A stretch of DNA of 50,018 bases from Alphaproteobacteria bacterium (GCA_030739855.1 JASLYJ010000011.1:1-50018); one strand, 5' to 3'. Numbered from the stretch's first letter, positions 22,910 to 31,115 are shown. Notes: generated by a model from the letters alone, not told the origin. Made by a program: numbers and translations.

Positions 22910-23809
22910 CTAAGCTGCCTTGCCGTTTAGAAGCCCGTGTAGGCCGATATGATACTTGCCCAGATCGCCGCCGTAATTGCCAGCGGCGATTTGTTTAATT
23001 CCGGGTTTTACGGCAGCTCGAAGACCGCGCCGCATGGCTTCCTCAACCGCTTCTAAGCTCAGCCCATCTATGACGATTTCCAGCACACAACCGACACCTT
23101 TCACCACATTTGTTTGCTTGGCAAAGCCACGCATGGTGGGACAGTAGGCCTCGTTGGAGGAGGCTGGTAGTTCCTTGTATTTTGAGCCCACCTTGGAACC
23201 TGAACGCACCACACCACCGGGGAAGGGGAGAATTACGCTCGGCACTTCGCGCATGGCCGCAGTAGCGGCTTTTGCGGCGCGCAAGCAGGTGGCAGAATTC
23301 GTTCCCGAGATAAGAATATTGCCACCCCCCACGGCGGGATGGACACCAAAACTATCGGCCACCACGAATTCCCCGTCCATGACAGGAATACGCCAGTAGC
23401 GGGTTCCCTCAAGGCGTTTGCTAATCTGATAGCCATCACCGAAGTAGCGTAGCTTGCCACCAACCACAATATTTTTCTTAGTCTCAAGGCCGTTGAAACA
23501 GGCAGTGGTGGGGCAGGTCATGACGCATTGGCCGATACGTTCCACCAGCCGGTTTGCGACTCCGTTCGGGTCGAAGGCGAATAACAGGACACTAACCCCG
23601 GGACGTCCGTCGGGAGTTTCGTCTGGAGGCAATACGCACTCGATGCCGGCCTCGCATTTGCAGCCGATTACCGAGGTGGCGAAACCGGTGACAGACTGCG
23701 CTGCCGCGTCTGCCCATTCTGGGGTATCCGCGGTGATAATCATCCGCGCGCCCCACATTTCAAAGGCCTCCGCGAAGGTATCGACAATTTCGGTATTCTT
23801 GATGCGCAT
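22910..23809 (-). CDS. ftr: Formylmethanofuran:tetrahydromethanopterin formyltransferase
   Basis: A 299-residue protein of normal Ftr/FhcD length. Sequence blocks typical of the family are visible: EIVDTFAEAFEMWGARMIITA at the N-terminus, IGCKCEAGIECVLPPDETPDGRPG in the middle and RYWRIPVMDGEFVVADSFG further on. The enzyme passes the formyl group between methanofuran and tetrahydromethanopterin in the cytoplasm. In bacteria it is part of the H4MPT formaldehyde oxidation route, in archaea part of methanogenesis. It sits between subunits A and C of the dehydrogenase, as in methylotroph fhc operons. Confidence 0.95.
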   Translation of the reverse strand: MRIKNTEIVDTFAEAFEMWGARMIITADTPEWADAAAQSVTGFATSVIGCKCEAGIECVLPPDETPDGRPGVSVLLFAFDPNGVANRLVERIGQCVMTCPTTACFNGLETKKNIVVGGKLRYFGDGYQISKRLEGTRYWRIPVMDGEFVVADSFGVHPAVGGGNILISGTNSATCLRAAKAATAAMREVPSVILPFPGGVVRSGSKVGSKYKELPASSNEAYCPTMRGFAKQTNVVKGVGCVLEIVIDGLSLEAVEEAMRRGLRAAVKPGIKQIAAGNYGGDLGKYHIGLHGLLNGKAA

Positions 23810-23831
23810 GATTCTCGCTAAGCGGGTTTTA

Positions 23832-25496
23832 CTATTGCTTGGTGGTGGGGATCACTTCACGTCGCGGAGCATAATGGTCACTCACCGCATAGTTATCGAA
23901 TCTAATTGTGTAGAAATCCTCCACGAAGGGGCGGATCACGTCCTCAATTCCTTCGTCATATAAGGGAGAAACATGGAGGATTTTGCCTTCGTGGTTGTTC
24001 CTGAATTCGTGGTTATCGATGATGAGGCGACCATCCTTTATGACGTAACGTGGAGCGCTGAACATAAGCTCCTTGTCCTCATGTTCGTCGTATATGGTGA
24101 TATCGGCATCGGCGCCCGGTCCAAGATGCCCCTTGTTCTTCAAGCCAAGGATGCGCGCTGGCCCAGCGCGGGTGATGATAGCGATTTCCTGTAACGTATA
24201 TTCTCGCTCCATATGATGCCCACGCTTGATCTTGGCTACAGCTCTCTGGTTTACCGATTCCATCTGTTGTTTGCGGAACTCACGGTCCATTAAGGTGCGA
24301 ATCAGGCGCGGATAGCTGGTAAAGGCTCCACCGTTGGGGTGATCTGTAGACAACACCATGCGCCACGGGTCTTTCGACAGCAAAAATAACTCTAGCCCAG
24401 TGGCCCACTGCAGGGCGTGGGTATAGACACGTTCCTGATAGGCGAAGGGGATGATACCGCAGCCGCTTTCGCATTCGGTATCGGCGTTGACCCAGCGCTT
24501 GTCGTTACTGTAGCGGGTCAGCATCCATGCCAGCGGCGCGTCGGCAGTCATACTGGTGGATTTGCCAAACATAACTTGGCCTACATCGGCAGTAATATTG
24601 GGATTGTTGTTGATGTATTCAGCAATTTCCGGCGCCTTGGAAGTGGGTTCCCCATCCGGCTTTCCGCCATAGCTGTGAAACTGGATATGGGTGACGTGAA
24701 TACGGCGCCCGTCAGCGGCCTTCATAGTTTCCAGTGTTGTCTTGTAATTGCCGCTATGGCCTAGGTTGTTGCAGTGGATATGCACGGGGTGGGGAAGCCC
24801 CAGGTCATCCACAGTATTGACCATAGAGGTAATAATTTTGCGTGGTGTAAGCTGTTCAAACCCGTCGATTTTATCGTTCAGTTGTGTGATAGTGGCATTG
24901 CGGTGCCCTTTCCAGGGCTCATCGCTGCCTGGGCTGACCAGCTTCGTAGTGTAGGACTTTGTAGCGTTGAGCCACCATGCCACGGCATTGCGAATTTCCT
25001 CGTGGCGCTCTTCCTGAAGCATCTTGTAGAGCAGTACATTGTTGCCCATGAGGATATAAAATCCCTTGTCAATAACCGGGGTATCGTCGAGTTCTTCGAG
25101 GGTATGACGGGCCAGAAGAGGCGGGGCTGCAGCTTCCATAGCCGTGGTATAGCCGAGGGTGGCATAGCGGTATCCGGTGGTGAAGGTGGACGGCACGGTA
25201 CCGCCTGTCCCCGAACGAGTGTTTATCTTTTCCAGTTCCATACGGCGGTGGATATCGCGGCGATGATCATCAGGCTGGAGCTTACGGGCGATATTGGCCT
25301 TAGCACCGGCAATGTGACAGTGGATGTCCACACCGCCTGGCATGACAACCATACCTTTTGCATCAACACATTTTGTTTTGGGCGGAACGCTTTTGACGAT
25401 CTTGCCATCCTTGATGCAAATATCGCGTGTTTTGCCATCCACGCCATTGGCAGGGTCATGTACCCTTCCGTTGACGATGCGGAGCGTAGATCCCAT
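23832..25496 (-). CDS. fwdA: Formylmethanofuran dehydrogenase subunit A (amidohydrolase)
   Basis: A 554-residue amidohydrolase of the FwdA/FhcA type. The metal-binding HxH is in GGVDIHCHIAGAKANIARK (His59 and His61). Later metal-site pieces are HIHCNNLGHSGNYKTT and the Asp/His motif LSTDHPNGGAFTSYP. Subunit A interconverts formylmethanofuran with formate and methanofuran at a binuclear metal site. It is the third gene of the operon, 54 bases after fwdB and 22 bases before ftr. The pattern is the same in archaeal FwdA and bacterial FhcA, so this subunit alone does not tell the two complexes apart. Confidence 0.95.
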   Translation of the reverse strand: MGSTLRIVNGRVHDPANGVDGKTRDICIKDGKIVKSVPPKTKCVDAKGMVVMPGGVDIHCHIAGAKANIARKLQPDDHRRDIHRRMELEKINTRSGTGGTVPSTFTTGYRYATLGYTTAMEAAAPPLLARHTLEELDDTPVIDKGFYILMGNNVLLYKMLQEERHEEIRNAVAWWLNATKSYTTKLVSPGSDEPWKGHRNATITQLNDKIDGFEQLTPRKIITSMVNTVDDLGLPHPVHIHCNNLGHSGNYKTTLETMKAADGRRIHVTHIQFHSYGGKPDGEPTSKAPEIAEYINNNPNITADVGQVMFGKSTSMTADAPLAWMLTRYSNDKRWVNADTECESGCGIIPFAYQERVYTHALQWATGLELFLLSKDPWRMVLSTDHPNGGAFTSYPRLIRTLMDREFRKQQMESVNQRAVAKIKRGHHMEREYTLQEIAIITRAGPARILGLKNKGHLGPGADADITIYDEHEDKELMFSAPRYVIKDGRLIIDNHEFRNNHEGKILHVSPLYDEGIEDVIRPFVEDFYTIRFDNYAVSDHYAPRREVIPTTKQ

Positions 25497-25550
25497 TTAC
25501 GGTTTCTTTCTTGTAATGTTGTCGATGGTTTCCAGGGGGCGGTGTAAGCG

Positions 25551-26930
25551 TTATGCGGCTTTTTGCCTCTTATTGTTGGCACCCTTGGATCTTTTCTTGG
25601 CTATGAGAAGCTGCTCAACTCGTCTGTAAATGGCGGTGATGACTTCTTCATCGCTGGGATACTTAGAATCCAAGCACGTTCTCAATTCGATGGGTACCCC
25701 ATCGGAACGGTAGGCTGTGCCGGGAACATTGATACCATAATGAGCCGTGGTAAAGGCAACCCGGGCCAACTTGGCAGTATGAGTGTATTTCGGGTCTAGA
25801 ACAATCATGGGAATTTTTTTCATATGATCGACTGCGGCCTGAGTGAAGTTAGAGCCCGGGTCGCTGGCAAGGATAAGCCCGGCGTCGGCATCTCCCCGCA
25901 CGAACATGTCCGTTGCCGTAAACTCACCAGGGTTGAATTTTGGATAGCCACGGCTGAAATTCACGCCAAAGGGATATCCAGTTTGCCAGGCGACCACTGT
26001 ATCGGCGCCAGTGACATTGCCGTGGCCACGCATGGGAGTGGCAATAAAATGCGTATATTCATTGAGATCTGACCCCAGTGACAGGATAGCGGCAGAATTG
26101 AAATGCCTGCCACGGGTCATGGTTAACCCCATGCCGAAGAACAGCACGCCATAGCGGCAGTTTTTCATGCGCTCCACAAGATCTTTCATAGTTTTCATGG
26201 ACACACCGGTCTTTTTCTCGATGTTGGGGTCTACATGGCGGTTCTTGACCAAGGCGCGCAACGCCCACAGCAGTTCGAAATCAGCGCCCGGCTTGACCTG
26301 AATGAAAATATCAGCGACGGGCACGCTCTTGGTGTGACGCACATCGATATTGACGATGGTACGGTCCTTCTTACGGTTTGGTGTATACATACCCTTGGCG
26401 GTGACGGCATAGCGGGCGAAATGACGGGGCAGAGATTCCGCAGGATTTCCGCCCCAATAGATGACTAAATCGGCTCGGTTCTTGATCTCGCCCAGGGTCG
26501 CGGTGCTTTCGCCCACCCCCTGGAGCGCCATACCCGTGGGGCCATGACAGACCGAGGTTGTAGAATCAATGGTACCACCCAGCATATCCATCAGCCCCAC
26601 GGCCTTACGCTGGGTCTCGCAGGTGGTGTCGCTCATTCCATAAATAATGGGAAAGCGTGCATTAGCCAGAATTTGTGCAGCTTCTTCCACGGCTTCGGCA
26701 GTGGTAGCTTCCTTGCCGCCAATGAGGGCGAAGGGGCGGTCTTCTTCTTCATAGTTAAGGAATAGGGCCTTGCCCAGAACGCAGGCATTTTTGGCTTTAG
26801 TGATCTTCTTGGCGTCAACGTCCACGGTAAGAACCATATCGTCGCACAGACATCCACAAAACGTGCAGGTTGCGTCCTCTACGATTTTGATGTTGCCTTC
26901 AGATTTAGCCTTTTCTGCCACGCGCATCAT
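25551..26930 (-). CDS. fwdB: Formylmethanofuran dehydrogenase subunit B with intact redox-site cysteines
   Basis: A 459-residue molybdopterin-oxidoreductase-type subunit. The N-terminus has the [4Fe-4S] pattern CTFCGCLCDD with NAC further on (Cys22, 25, 29 and 50). The motif YGMSDTTCETQ places Cys104 where archaeal FwdB has the Cys or Sec that binds W or Mo, and SVCHGPTGMALQ follows. In methylotroph FhcB, as I recall it, these residues have been lost and the subunit is redox-inactive. Here they are kept and a separate FwdD gene is upstream, so the protein could oxidise formate or reduce CO2. No FwdF/FwdG polyferredoxin gene is in the window. Confidence 0.9.
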   Translation of the reverse strand: MMRVAEKAKSEGNIKIVEDATCTFCGCLCDDMVLTVDVDAKKITKAKNACVLGKALFLNYEEEDRPFALIGGKEATTAEAVEEAAQILANARFPIIYGMSDTTCETQRKAVGLMDMLGGTIDSTTSVCHGPTGMALQGVGESTATLGEIKNRADLVIYWGGNPAESLPRHFARYAVTAKGMYTPNRKKDRTIVNIDVRHTKSVPVADIFIQVKPGADFELLWALRALVKNRHVDPNIEKKTGVSMKTMKDLVERMKNCRYGVLFFGMGLTMTRGRHFNSAAILSLGSDLNEYTHFIATPMRGHGNVTGADTVVAWQTGYPFGVNFSRGYPKFNPGEFTATDMFVRGDADAGLILASDPGSNFTQAAVDHMKKIPMIVLDPKYTHTAKLARVAFTTAHYGINVPGTAYRSDGVPIELRTCLDSKYPSDEEVITAIYRRVEQLLIAKKRSKGANNKRQKAA

Positions 26931-26993
26931 TTTTCCACCCTTCTGAATAAAACCCGCGAAATAATCTAGCGACAGGTGTTATCTGCGTCACCT

Positions 26994-27338
26994 CTAGCTG
27001 ACGCGTTTCAATTCCACCTCCAGATGCTTGGAAAGGGGCATACCACTTGCTGCGGTGTCCTTTCCCATAAGTTTGCTGGTGGGAGGGCCGTAGGCAATGA
27101 ACATGAGACCTGGAGGCAGGTCCTCTGTCCTGCGCCCCGTGCACTTTACCGTCACCACGCCATCGGCCGAACGAAGCTTCACCTTGCACCCGTCTTCAAG
27201 GCCTAGCCGCGCCATGTCCTCGACGTTGATTTCAACGGTCGTGGTGGCCTCGCGGTAGTCTTTCTTGAACTTGCTGTCAATCAGGCCAACGCCCTGCTTC
27301 GTGGTGCGGCCCGGAACTAGTATCATGGTCTTGTCCAT
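26994..27338 (-). CDS. fwdD: Formylmethanofuran dehydrogenase subunit D (molybdopterin dinucleotide-binding)
   Basis: A 114-residue protein matching FwdD/FmdD: PGRTTKQGVGL near the N-terminus, DMARLGLEDGCKVKLRSADG, and the closing IAYGPPTSKLMGKDTAASGMP. FwdD completes the pterin-cofactor cavity on FwdB. The ORF track begins at 27752, but the upstream part is low-complexity and passes through the promoter. The ATG at 27338 follows GGGAAGG at normal distance, and the protein then starts MDKTMILVPGRTT as expected. It is the first gene of the fwdD-fwdB-fwdA-ftr-fwdC operon. Confidence 0.9.
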   Translation of the reverse strand: MDKTMILVPGRTTKQGVGLIDSKFKKDYREATTTVEINVEDMARLGLEDGCKVKLRSADGVVTVKCTGRRTEDLPPGLMFIAYGPPTSKLMGKDTAASGMPLSKHLEVELKRVS

Positions 27339-27380
27339 GAATGTGCCTTCCCTGCTGCCAACTACGTGCTTTTTTAGGAT

Positions 27381-27409
27381 ATATAAGAAATATATGTATT
27401 GGGAGACAA
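27381..27409 (-). promoter_or_regulatory. Promoter of the fwd operon
   Basis: On the minus strand TTGTCT (27409-27404) and TTATAT (27386-27381) are 17 bases apart, a good sigma-70 layout. Transcription would start about 35 bases before fwdD. ATATAT repeats overlap the -10 and could be an operator. The rest of the gap up to the nsrR-like gene shows no gene or clear signal. Confidence 0.55.
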
Positions 27410-27634
27410 AATATCTGGCATATTTTTTATGGCTCCCTCCGTTACGGGAGAGAGTTATAGCGTCTGGTGCGTCATTCGCAAAGAGCGCAAACGTATATTG
27501 TGCATGTGGGGCCGAAGAAATCCATTTTGTGGGGAAAGACCCATACCTAATACAGGGAGAAAGGGCGCGTCCACGGGCGGAGGACGTGTCCGGGCCTTGA
27601 GATGGCGAAGTGAAGACGTGACGGAGGCTGGCCG

Positions 27635-28054
27635 TCAATGGAACAGCCGGTTCAGTTCTCTCTTGTTGGAGACCAGGAAAGAGAGCGTATAGCGGTCGAG
27701 CACTCCGAGAAAGGAGTCGCGCGCCTCTTCGAAGATGGTCAGAAGTCGGCATCCCTCTCTAATCGGGCAGTAGGTGCCCGCGCAATCGACCACATCTAGA
27801 TTGGCCTCGGTTTTTCGCACCAACTCACCCACATTGACCGATTCAAGAGGTTTGGCGAGCCGTATGCCGCCACCCTTCCCACGCACCGTGGTTACGTACC
27901 CGTGCTTCGCCAAGTTGTGGACCACCTTCACCAGGTGCTGGTGGGAGACATCATAGGCCTTGGCGATCTCGCCAATGGTTGCCAACCGTTCCTGGCTGGG
28001 GGCGAGATATATGAGTACGCGAAGCGAATATTCGGTGAAACGGGTGAGATGCAT
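27635..28054 (-). CDS. nsrR: Rrf2-family nitric oxide sensor, NsrR-like
   Basis: A 139-residue Rrf2-family regulator. The N-terminal winged helix starts MHLTRFTEYSLRVLIYLA, the NsrR pattern, with the recognition region near SHQHLVKVVHNLAKHGYV. Three cysteines in DCAGTYCPIREGC fall at residues 91, 96 and 102, the same positions that hold the [4Fe-4S] cluster in E. coli NsrR. NO destroys the cluster and releases DNA. It is divergent from the NOD-like gene with NsrR-type operators between, so it probably represses that gene and itself until NO appears. Confidence 0.9.
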   Translation of the reverse strand: MHLTRFTEYSLRVLIYLAPSQERLATIGEIAKAYDVSHQHLVKVVHNLAKHGYVTTVRGKGGGIRLAKPLESVNVGELVRKTEANLDVVDCAGTYCPIREGCRLLTIFEEARDSFLGVLDRYTLSFLVSNKRELNRLFH

Positions 28055-28152
28055 AATGCTGCTCTATGGTTGCAATGCCGAAGCTTACGATGGAGTCCCA
28101 TTCGTTGGAAAGGGCCTTTGGTAATTACCTTGCCGTGGGATTACGAGGGCTC

Positions 28153-28179
28153 TTGACTATAACATTGATATTATATACA
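28153..28179 (+). promoter_or_regulatory. Promoter of the NOD-like gene
   Basis: TTGACT at 28153-28158 is a near-consensus -35. The -10 is most likely TATACA (28174-28179, 15-base spacing) or the overlapping TACATG (17-base spacing). The element lies within the first NsrR-like operator, so bound repressor would block polymerase. Confidence 0.5.
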
Positions 28180-28214
28180 TGTTATTTCTGTAACATGTAT
28201 CTCATATTCATGTT
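28161..28214. promoter_or_regulatory. Two NsrR-type operators
   Basis: Two imperfect 11-1-11 inverted repeats match the known NsrR architecture (AAGATGYATTT-N-AAATRCATCTT). Site 1, 28161-28183, has half-sites AACATTGATAT and ATATACATGTT, agreeing at 9 of 11 positions. Site 2, 28192-28214, has AACATGTATCT and ATATTCATGTT, also 9 of 11. Their centres are 31 bases apart, about three helical turns, so dimers could sit on one face. The inner halves also make a perfect 10-base palindrome (ATACATGTTA / TAACATGTAT). Confidence 0.7.
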
Positions 28215-28312
28215 ATTTGTTTTACAAGGGGTCGGTCCGTGGAAAAAATCATGGCTTGGGCGGTTTCCGTTTTCCCTATTATCGCAACGGTAACGTTTAG
28301 GGGGAACCAAAG

Positions 28313-30676
28313 ATGAGTAAGGAATCCAACGGGAATTCGATCCACCAAAACCTGGCACTGATACTGCTCAACAAGAATTACTGGATCACCCATTTCATGA
28401 TCGTCGTTGTGATCAGCGTGGTGGGATTAATTTATCTCGGCAGGGTGACCTATACGGGTGCCCCTCCGCTGGTAGATTACGTGTCGTCGGCCGGGGATAC
28501 GGTGATTTCCCGCGAGGAAATCAAGCGTGGAGAGGAAGTATTCCACCTCAGGGGCCTGATGAGTTACGGCTCTTTCTGGGGCGACGGGGCGGAACGCGGG
28601 CCGGATTTCTCTGCCGATGCCCTACACCGGACCGTGGTCACCATGAGGTCCTTCTACGAGAACGAGGCCAAGGAAAAAGGTGCCGTAAGCCAATATGACC
28701 AGGACGCTATCGCGGCCCAGGTAAAACGGGAAGTTCACCACAACACATGGGAGGAAGACGCCGACCTTATCCGGATTAACGACGCCCAAATCTATGCCTT
28801 TGAGGAACTGAACGTTCATTACACGAAGATGTTTTCGGACCCCGATTATCCGGAACATTTTATGACTGGATACATTACCGATTCCGAAGATATCCGGGCG
28901 TTAACGGCGTTTTTCTATTGGGGCGGCTGGGTCGCCGCGGCCAACCGGCCGGGCGAGACTTACAGCTATACCCATAACTGGCCCTATGATCCCGATGCCG
29001 GCAACACTCCCACTTCCGCGAATTATATCTGGAGCATTATTTCCATACTCGCGCTGTTCCTGGGTATCGGAGTGGTTCTGTATGTGTACGGCCAAATGAA
29101 ATCACTGGGCGGCGAGCCGTTCTCTGGCAACGGAACCTCGCTGACCACCCATGACCTTGAAAACGAATATGTGCGCCCCACACAGCGTGCCACCTATAAG
29201 TTTTTCGCCCTGGCGGTCATTCTGTTCGGAATCCAGGTTCTGGCGGGTATTATCAGCGCCACCGATTTCGTCCGTCCTTACGGCCTTTATCTGGGTGACA
29301 TCATCCCCTTCACCGTGGCCCGGAGCTATCACACTCTGTTCCAGATTTTCTGGTTCTTTATGTGCTGGGTCGGCTACACCATCTTTTTCCTGCCCCGGCT
29401 GGCGAAGGTTCCAAACGGACAGGCGTTCCTGATAAATCTGCTGTTTGCCCTGTGCATCATCGTCGGCGGGGGGGCGCTGGTGGGTATTTATCTTGGCCAG
29501 ACGGGAGTCCTGACCGGCCCCGCCGCCTATTGGTTCGGCAGCCAGGGTTGGGAATTCATGGAGCTGGGCCGGGCGTTCCAGATTATCCTACTGATGGCGT
29601 TTGCGCTCTGGATAGCGATCATTTATCGCGGCGTGAAACCGTGGCTGACGAAGAAGAACCTGTGGTCCGTTCCGGCATGGCTTCTCTACGGCAGCGGCAT
29701 AATGGTTGCGTTCCTGTTCTTTGGGCTTCTCGTGACCCCGGATACTAACTTCGCCATCGCCGACTATTGGCGTTGGATGGTGGTGCATATGTGGGTTGAG
29801 GTGACCTTCGAGGTATTCACCACCGTCATCGTCGCCTACATGCTGGTCCAGATGGGCCTCGTCACCCGGATGATGGCGGAACGGGTGATTTTCCTCGCCG
29901 TGATACTGTTCCTTATCACCGCGACGCTGGGCATTTCCCACAATTTCTACTGGATCGCCAAGCCGACGGGGATCATCGCCATAGGCAGCGTCTTCTCCAC
30001 CCTTCAGGTGCTGCCTCTGCTTCTGCTGACCCTGGATGCTTGGAAGATGCGACAGGAAGGGGAACGGGCCAACGAATACGTCGCCCAGGGAAAACAGAAA
30101 TTCCTGATGGACGGTGTCTGGATGTTTATCCTCGCCGTCAATTTCTGGAATATCTTTGGCGCCGGGGTCTTCGGCTCGTTAATCAACCTTCCCATCGTCA
30201 ACTACTTCGAGCATGCCACCTATCTCACCGGCAATCATGCTCACGCCGCCATGTTCGGGGTCAAAGGCAACATTGCCTTAGGCGGAATGCTGTTCTGCTG
30301 TATGCATCTGTTCCACAAAGCCAGTTGGAACCCGAAGTTGGTCATGACTTCGTTCTGGTCTCTCAACATCGGACTGGCCTTGATGATGTTTCTCGATCTG
30401 TTCCCGGTAGGCGTTTACCAGCTGGTGGCAGTCCTCCAGGAGGGGCTCTGGTATGCCCGGTCGTATGAGATCGTGCAGGGAGTCGTGTTCCAGACTCTGA
30501 CATATTTCCGCTCGCTGGGAGGGGCCGTGTTCGTCATCGGCGGCCTGTTGCCCCTTATCTGGTTCGTGTTGTCGAGGGGATCTCAGCTTCGTCGCGAAGT
30601 GGAGGTCAAGGACGGTGAGTGGTCCGTCTACGAGAAACATTGGGCGACTCAGGAAGACTCGAAACTTCTGGGATAA
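28313..30676 (+). CDS. nod: Putative nitric oxide dismutase (qNOR-related haem-copper superfamily protein)
   Basis: A 787-residue protein with the qNOR layout: TM1 near residues 27-43, a periplasmic domain with EEIKRGEEVFHLRGLMSYGSFWG, then about 13 helices. H340, H642 and H644 are the likely haem ligands, and H492 in VVHMWVEVTFE is the first FeB ligand. Where qNOR has Gly-His-His it reads LGISHNFYWIAKP: His543 is kept but the next His is Asn544. The active-site Glu is Gln565 (FSTLQV). The qNOR quinol-site residues are absent: the His/Glu/Phe segment reads ISATDFVRPYG, and the late Asp of the R-x-x-G-D motif is Gly737. These changes define reported NOD candidates (Methylomirabilis type), proposed to make N2 and O2 from NO. 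The ribosome site is AGGGGGAA. It is probably under NsrR control. Another atypical NOR is possible. Confidence 0.87.
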   Translation: MSKESNGNSIHQNLALILLNKNYWITHFMIVVVISVVGLIYLGRVTYTGAPPLVDYVSSAGDTVISREEIKRGEEVFHLRGLMSYGSFWGDGAERGPDFSADALHRTVVTMRSFYENEAKEKGAVSQYDQDAIAAQVKREVHHNTWEEDADLIRINDAQIYAFEELNVHYTKMFSDPDYPEHFMTGYITDSEDIRALTAFFYWGGWVAAANRPGETYSYTHNWPYDPDAGNTPTSANYIWSIISILALFLGIGVVLYVYGQMKSLGGEPFSGNGTSLTTHDLENEYVRPTQRATYKFFALAVILFGIQVLAGIISATDFVRPYGLYLGDIIPFTVARSYHTLFQIFWFFMCWVGYTIFFLPRLAKVPNGQAFLINLLFALCIIVGGGALVGIYLGQTGVLTGPAAYWFGSQGWEFMELGRAFQIILLMAFALWIAIIYRGVKPWLTKKNLWSVPAWLLYGSGIMVAFLFFGLLVTPDTNFAIADYWRWMVVHMWVEVTFEVFTTVIVAYMLVQMGLVTRMMAERVIFLAVILFLITATLGISHNFYWIAKPTGIIAIGSVFSTLQVLPLLLLTLDAWKMRQEGERANEYVAQGKQKFLMDGVWMFILAVNFWNIFGAGVFGSLINLPIVNYFEHATYLTGNHAHAAMFGVKGNIALGGMLFCCMHLFHKASWNPKLVMTSFWSLNIGLALMMFLDLFPVGVYQLVAVLQEGLWYARSYEIVQGVVFQTLTYFRSLGGAVFVIGGLLPLIWFVLSRGSQLRREVEVKDGEWSVYEKHWATQEDSKLLG

Positions 30677-30683
30677 AAGGTGA

Positions 30684-30710
30684 CATACCCCCGGCTTGGC
30701 CTGGGGTATG
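30684..30710 (+). terminator. Hairpin after the NOD-like gene
   Basis: A perfect 8-base inverted repeat CATACCCC / GGGGTATG, with an inner GGC/GCC pairing, begins 7 bases after the stop. No T-run follows, so it may act as a weak or Rho-aided terminator or as an mRNA 3' stabiliser. Confidence 0.5.
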
Positions 30711-30735
30711 CGCCTTCCGGGCTGGGTCTGGCCAT

Positions 30736-30769
30736 GGTTAAGGGCGTCCTGAAAGGGGCGCTCTTAACC
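30736..30769. terminator. Second hairpin, convergent terminator region
   Basis: GGTTAAGGGCG and CGCTCTTAACC form an 11-base stem with one mismatch and a 12-base loop, followed on the plus strand by TTTGGG. The stop codon of the truncated YcgN-like ORF lies inside it. It may be a bidirectional terminator between the NOD-like gene and the opposite-strand remnant. Confidence 0.45.
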
Positions 30770-31115
30770 TTTGGGTGGTTAGCCCGTTCAGAGCGGCCTC
30801 TTCATCCGCACTCTGGAGGCGGCAGCGGCAGGTCTCCAGGCCCAGCAGATGACAGGCCACGTCGGTATAGGTCAGTTCTCTGCTATCTATGTTCTCAAGT
30901 TTGGTGAGGCAGCATTTGGCACAACCGTCGCACAAGGATTCCCATTGTTCACGGGATATCTCCGAAAGTGGGGTGGCCCGCCAGAAGGGGGCCTTTGATA
31001 TGGCACGTTCCCTCGGCGTGCCCGGTTTATTGTGCAGGGACGTTAAAATGGCTAGGCTCGCGTGTAGCCCACGGAAATTCCACCAATAGGGAAAGCTGTT
31101 TTGAGGTGGCGTCAT
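30738..31115 (-). pseudogene. Truncated YcgN/UPF0260 cysteine-cluster protein
   Basis: The translation contains PFWRATPLSEISREQWESLC, DGCAKCCLTKLE and YTDVACHLLGLETCRC, the N-terminal half of the YcgN (UPF0260) family, which is normally about 150 residues. After CRC the family sequence stops and is replaced by about 30 unrelated residues ending in a hairpin next to the NOD-like gene; the expected C-terminal half is not found in other frames nearby. The N-terminus is also uncertain, as no good start lies just before the conserved part. It is most likely a remnant whose 3' end was lost when neighbouring DNA was inserted. Confidence 0.7.

Noticed and set aside
23454-23963. 169-aa plus-strand ORF spanning the ftr/fwdA junction
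   Set aside because: Runs antisense through two conserved genes, with no motif or ribosome site.
24774-25547. 257-aa plus-strand ORF opposite fwdA
   Set aside because: It lies wholly antisense to a well-conserved FwdA; the product resembles no family and is a codon-bias shadow.
27339-27752. N-terminal extension of the fwdD ORF to 252 aa
   Set aside because: The extension crosses the likely promoter and overlaps nsrR, is unlike FwdD, and the internal ATG at 27338 has a good ribosome site.
28313-30676. Annotation as ordinary quinol-dependent nitric oxide reductase (norZ)
   Set aside because: The FeB His to Asn, Glu to Gln and missing quinol-site residues argue against normal qNOR function.
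30889-31089. 66-aa plus-strand ORF opposite the ycgN remnant
   Set aside because: Antisense to recognisable YcgN sequence, no motif of its own.
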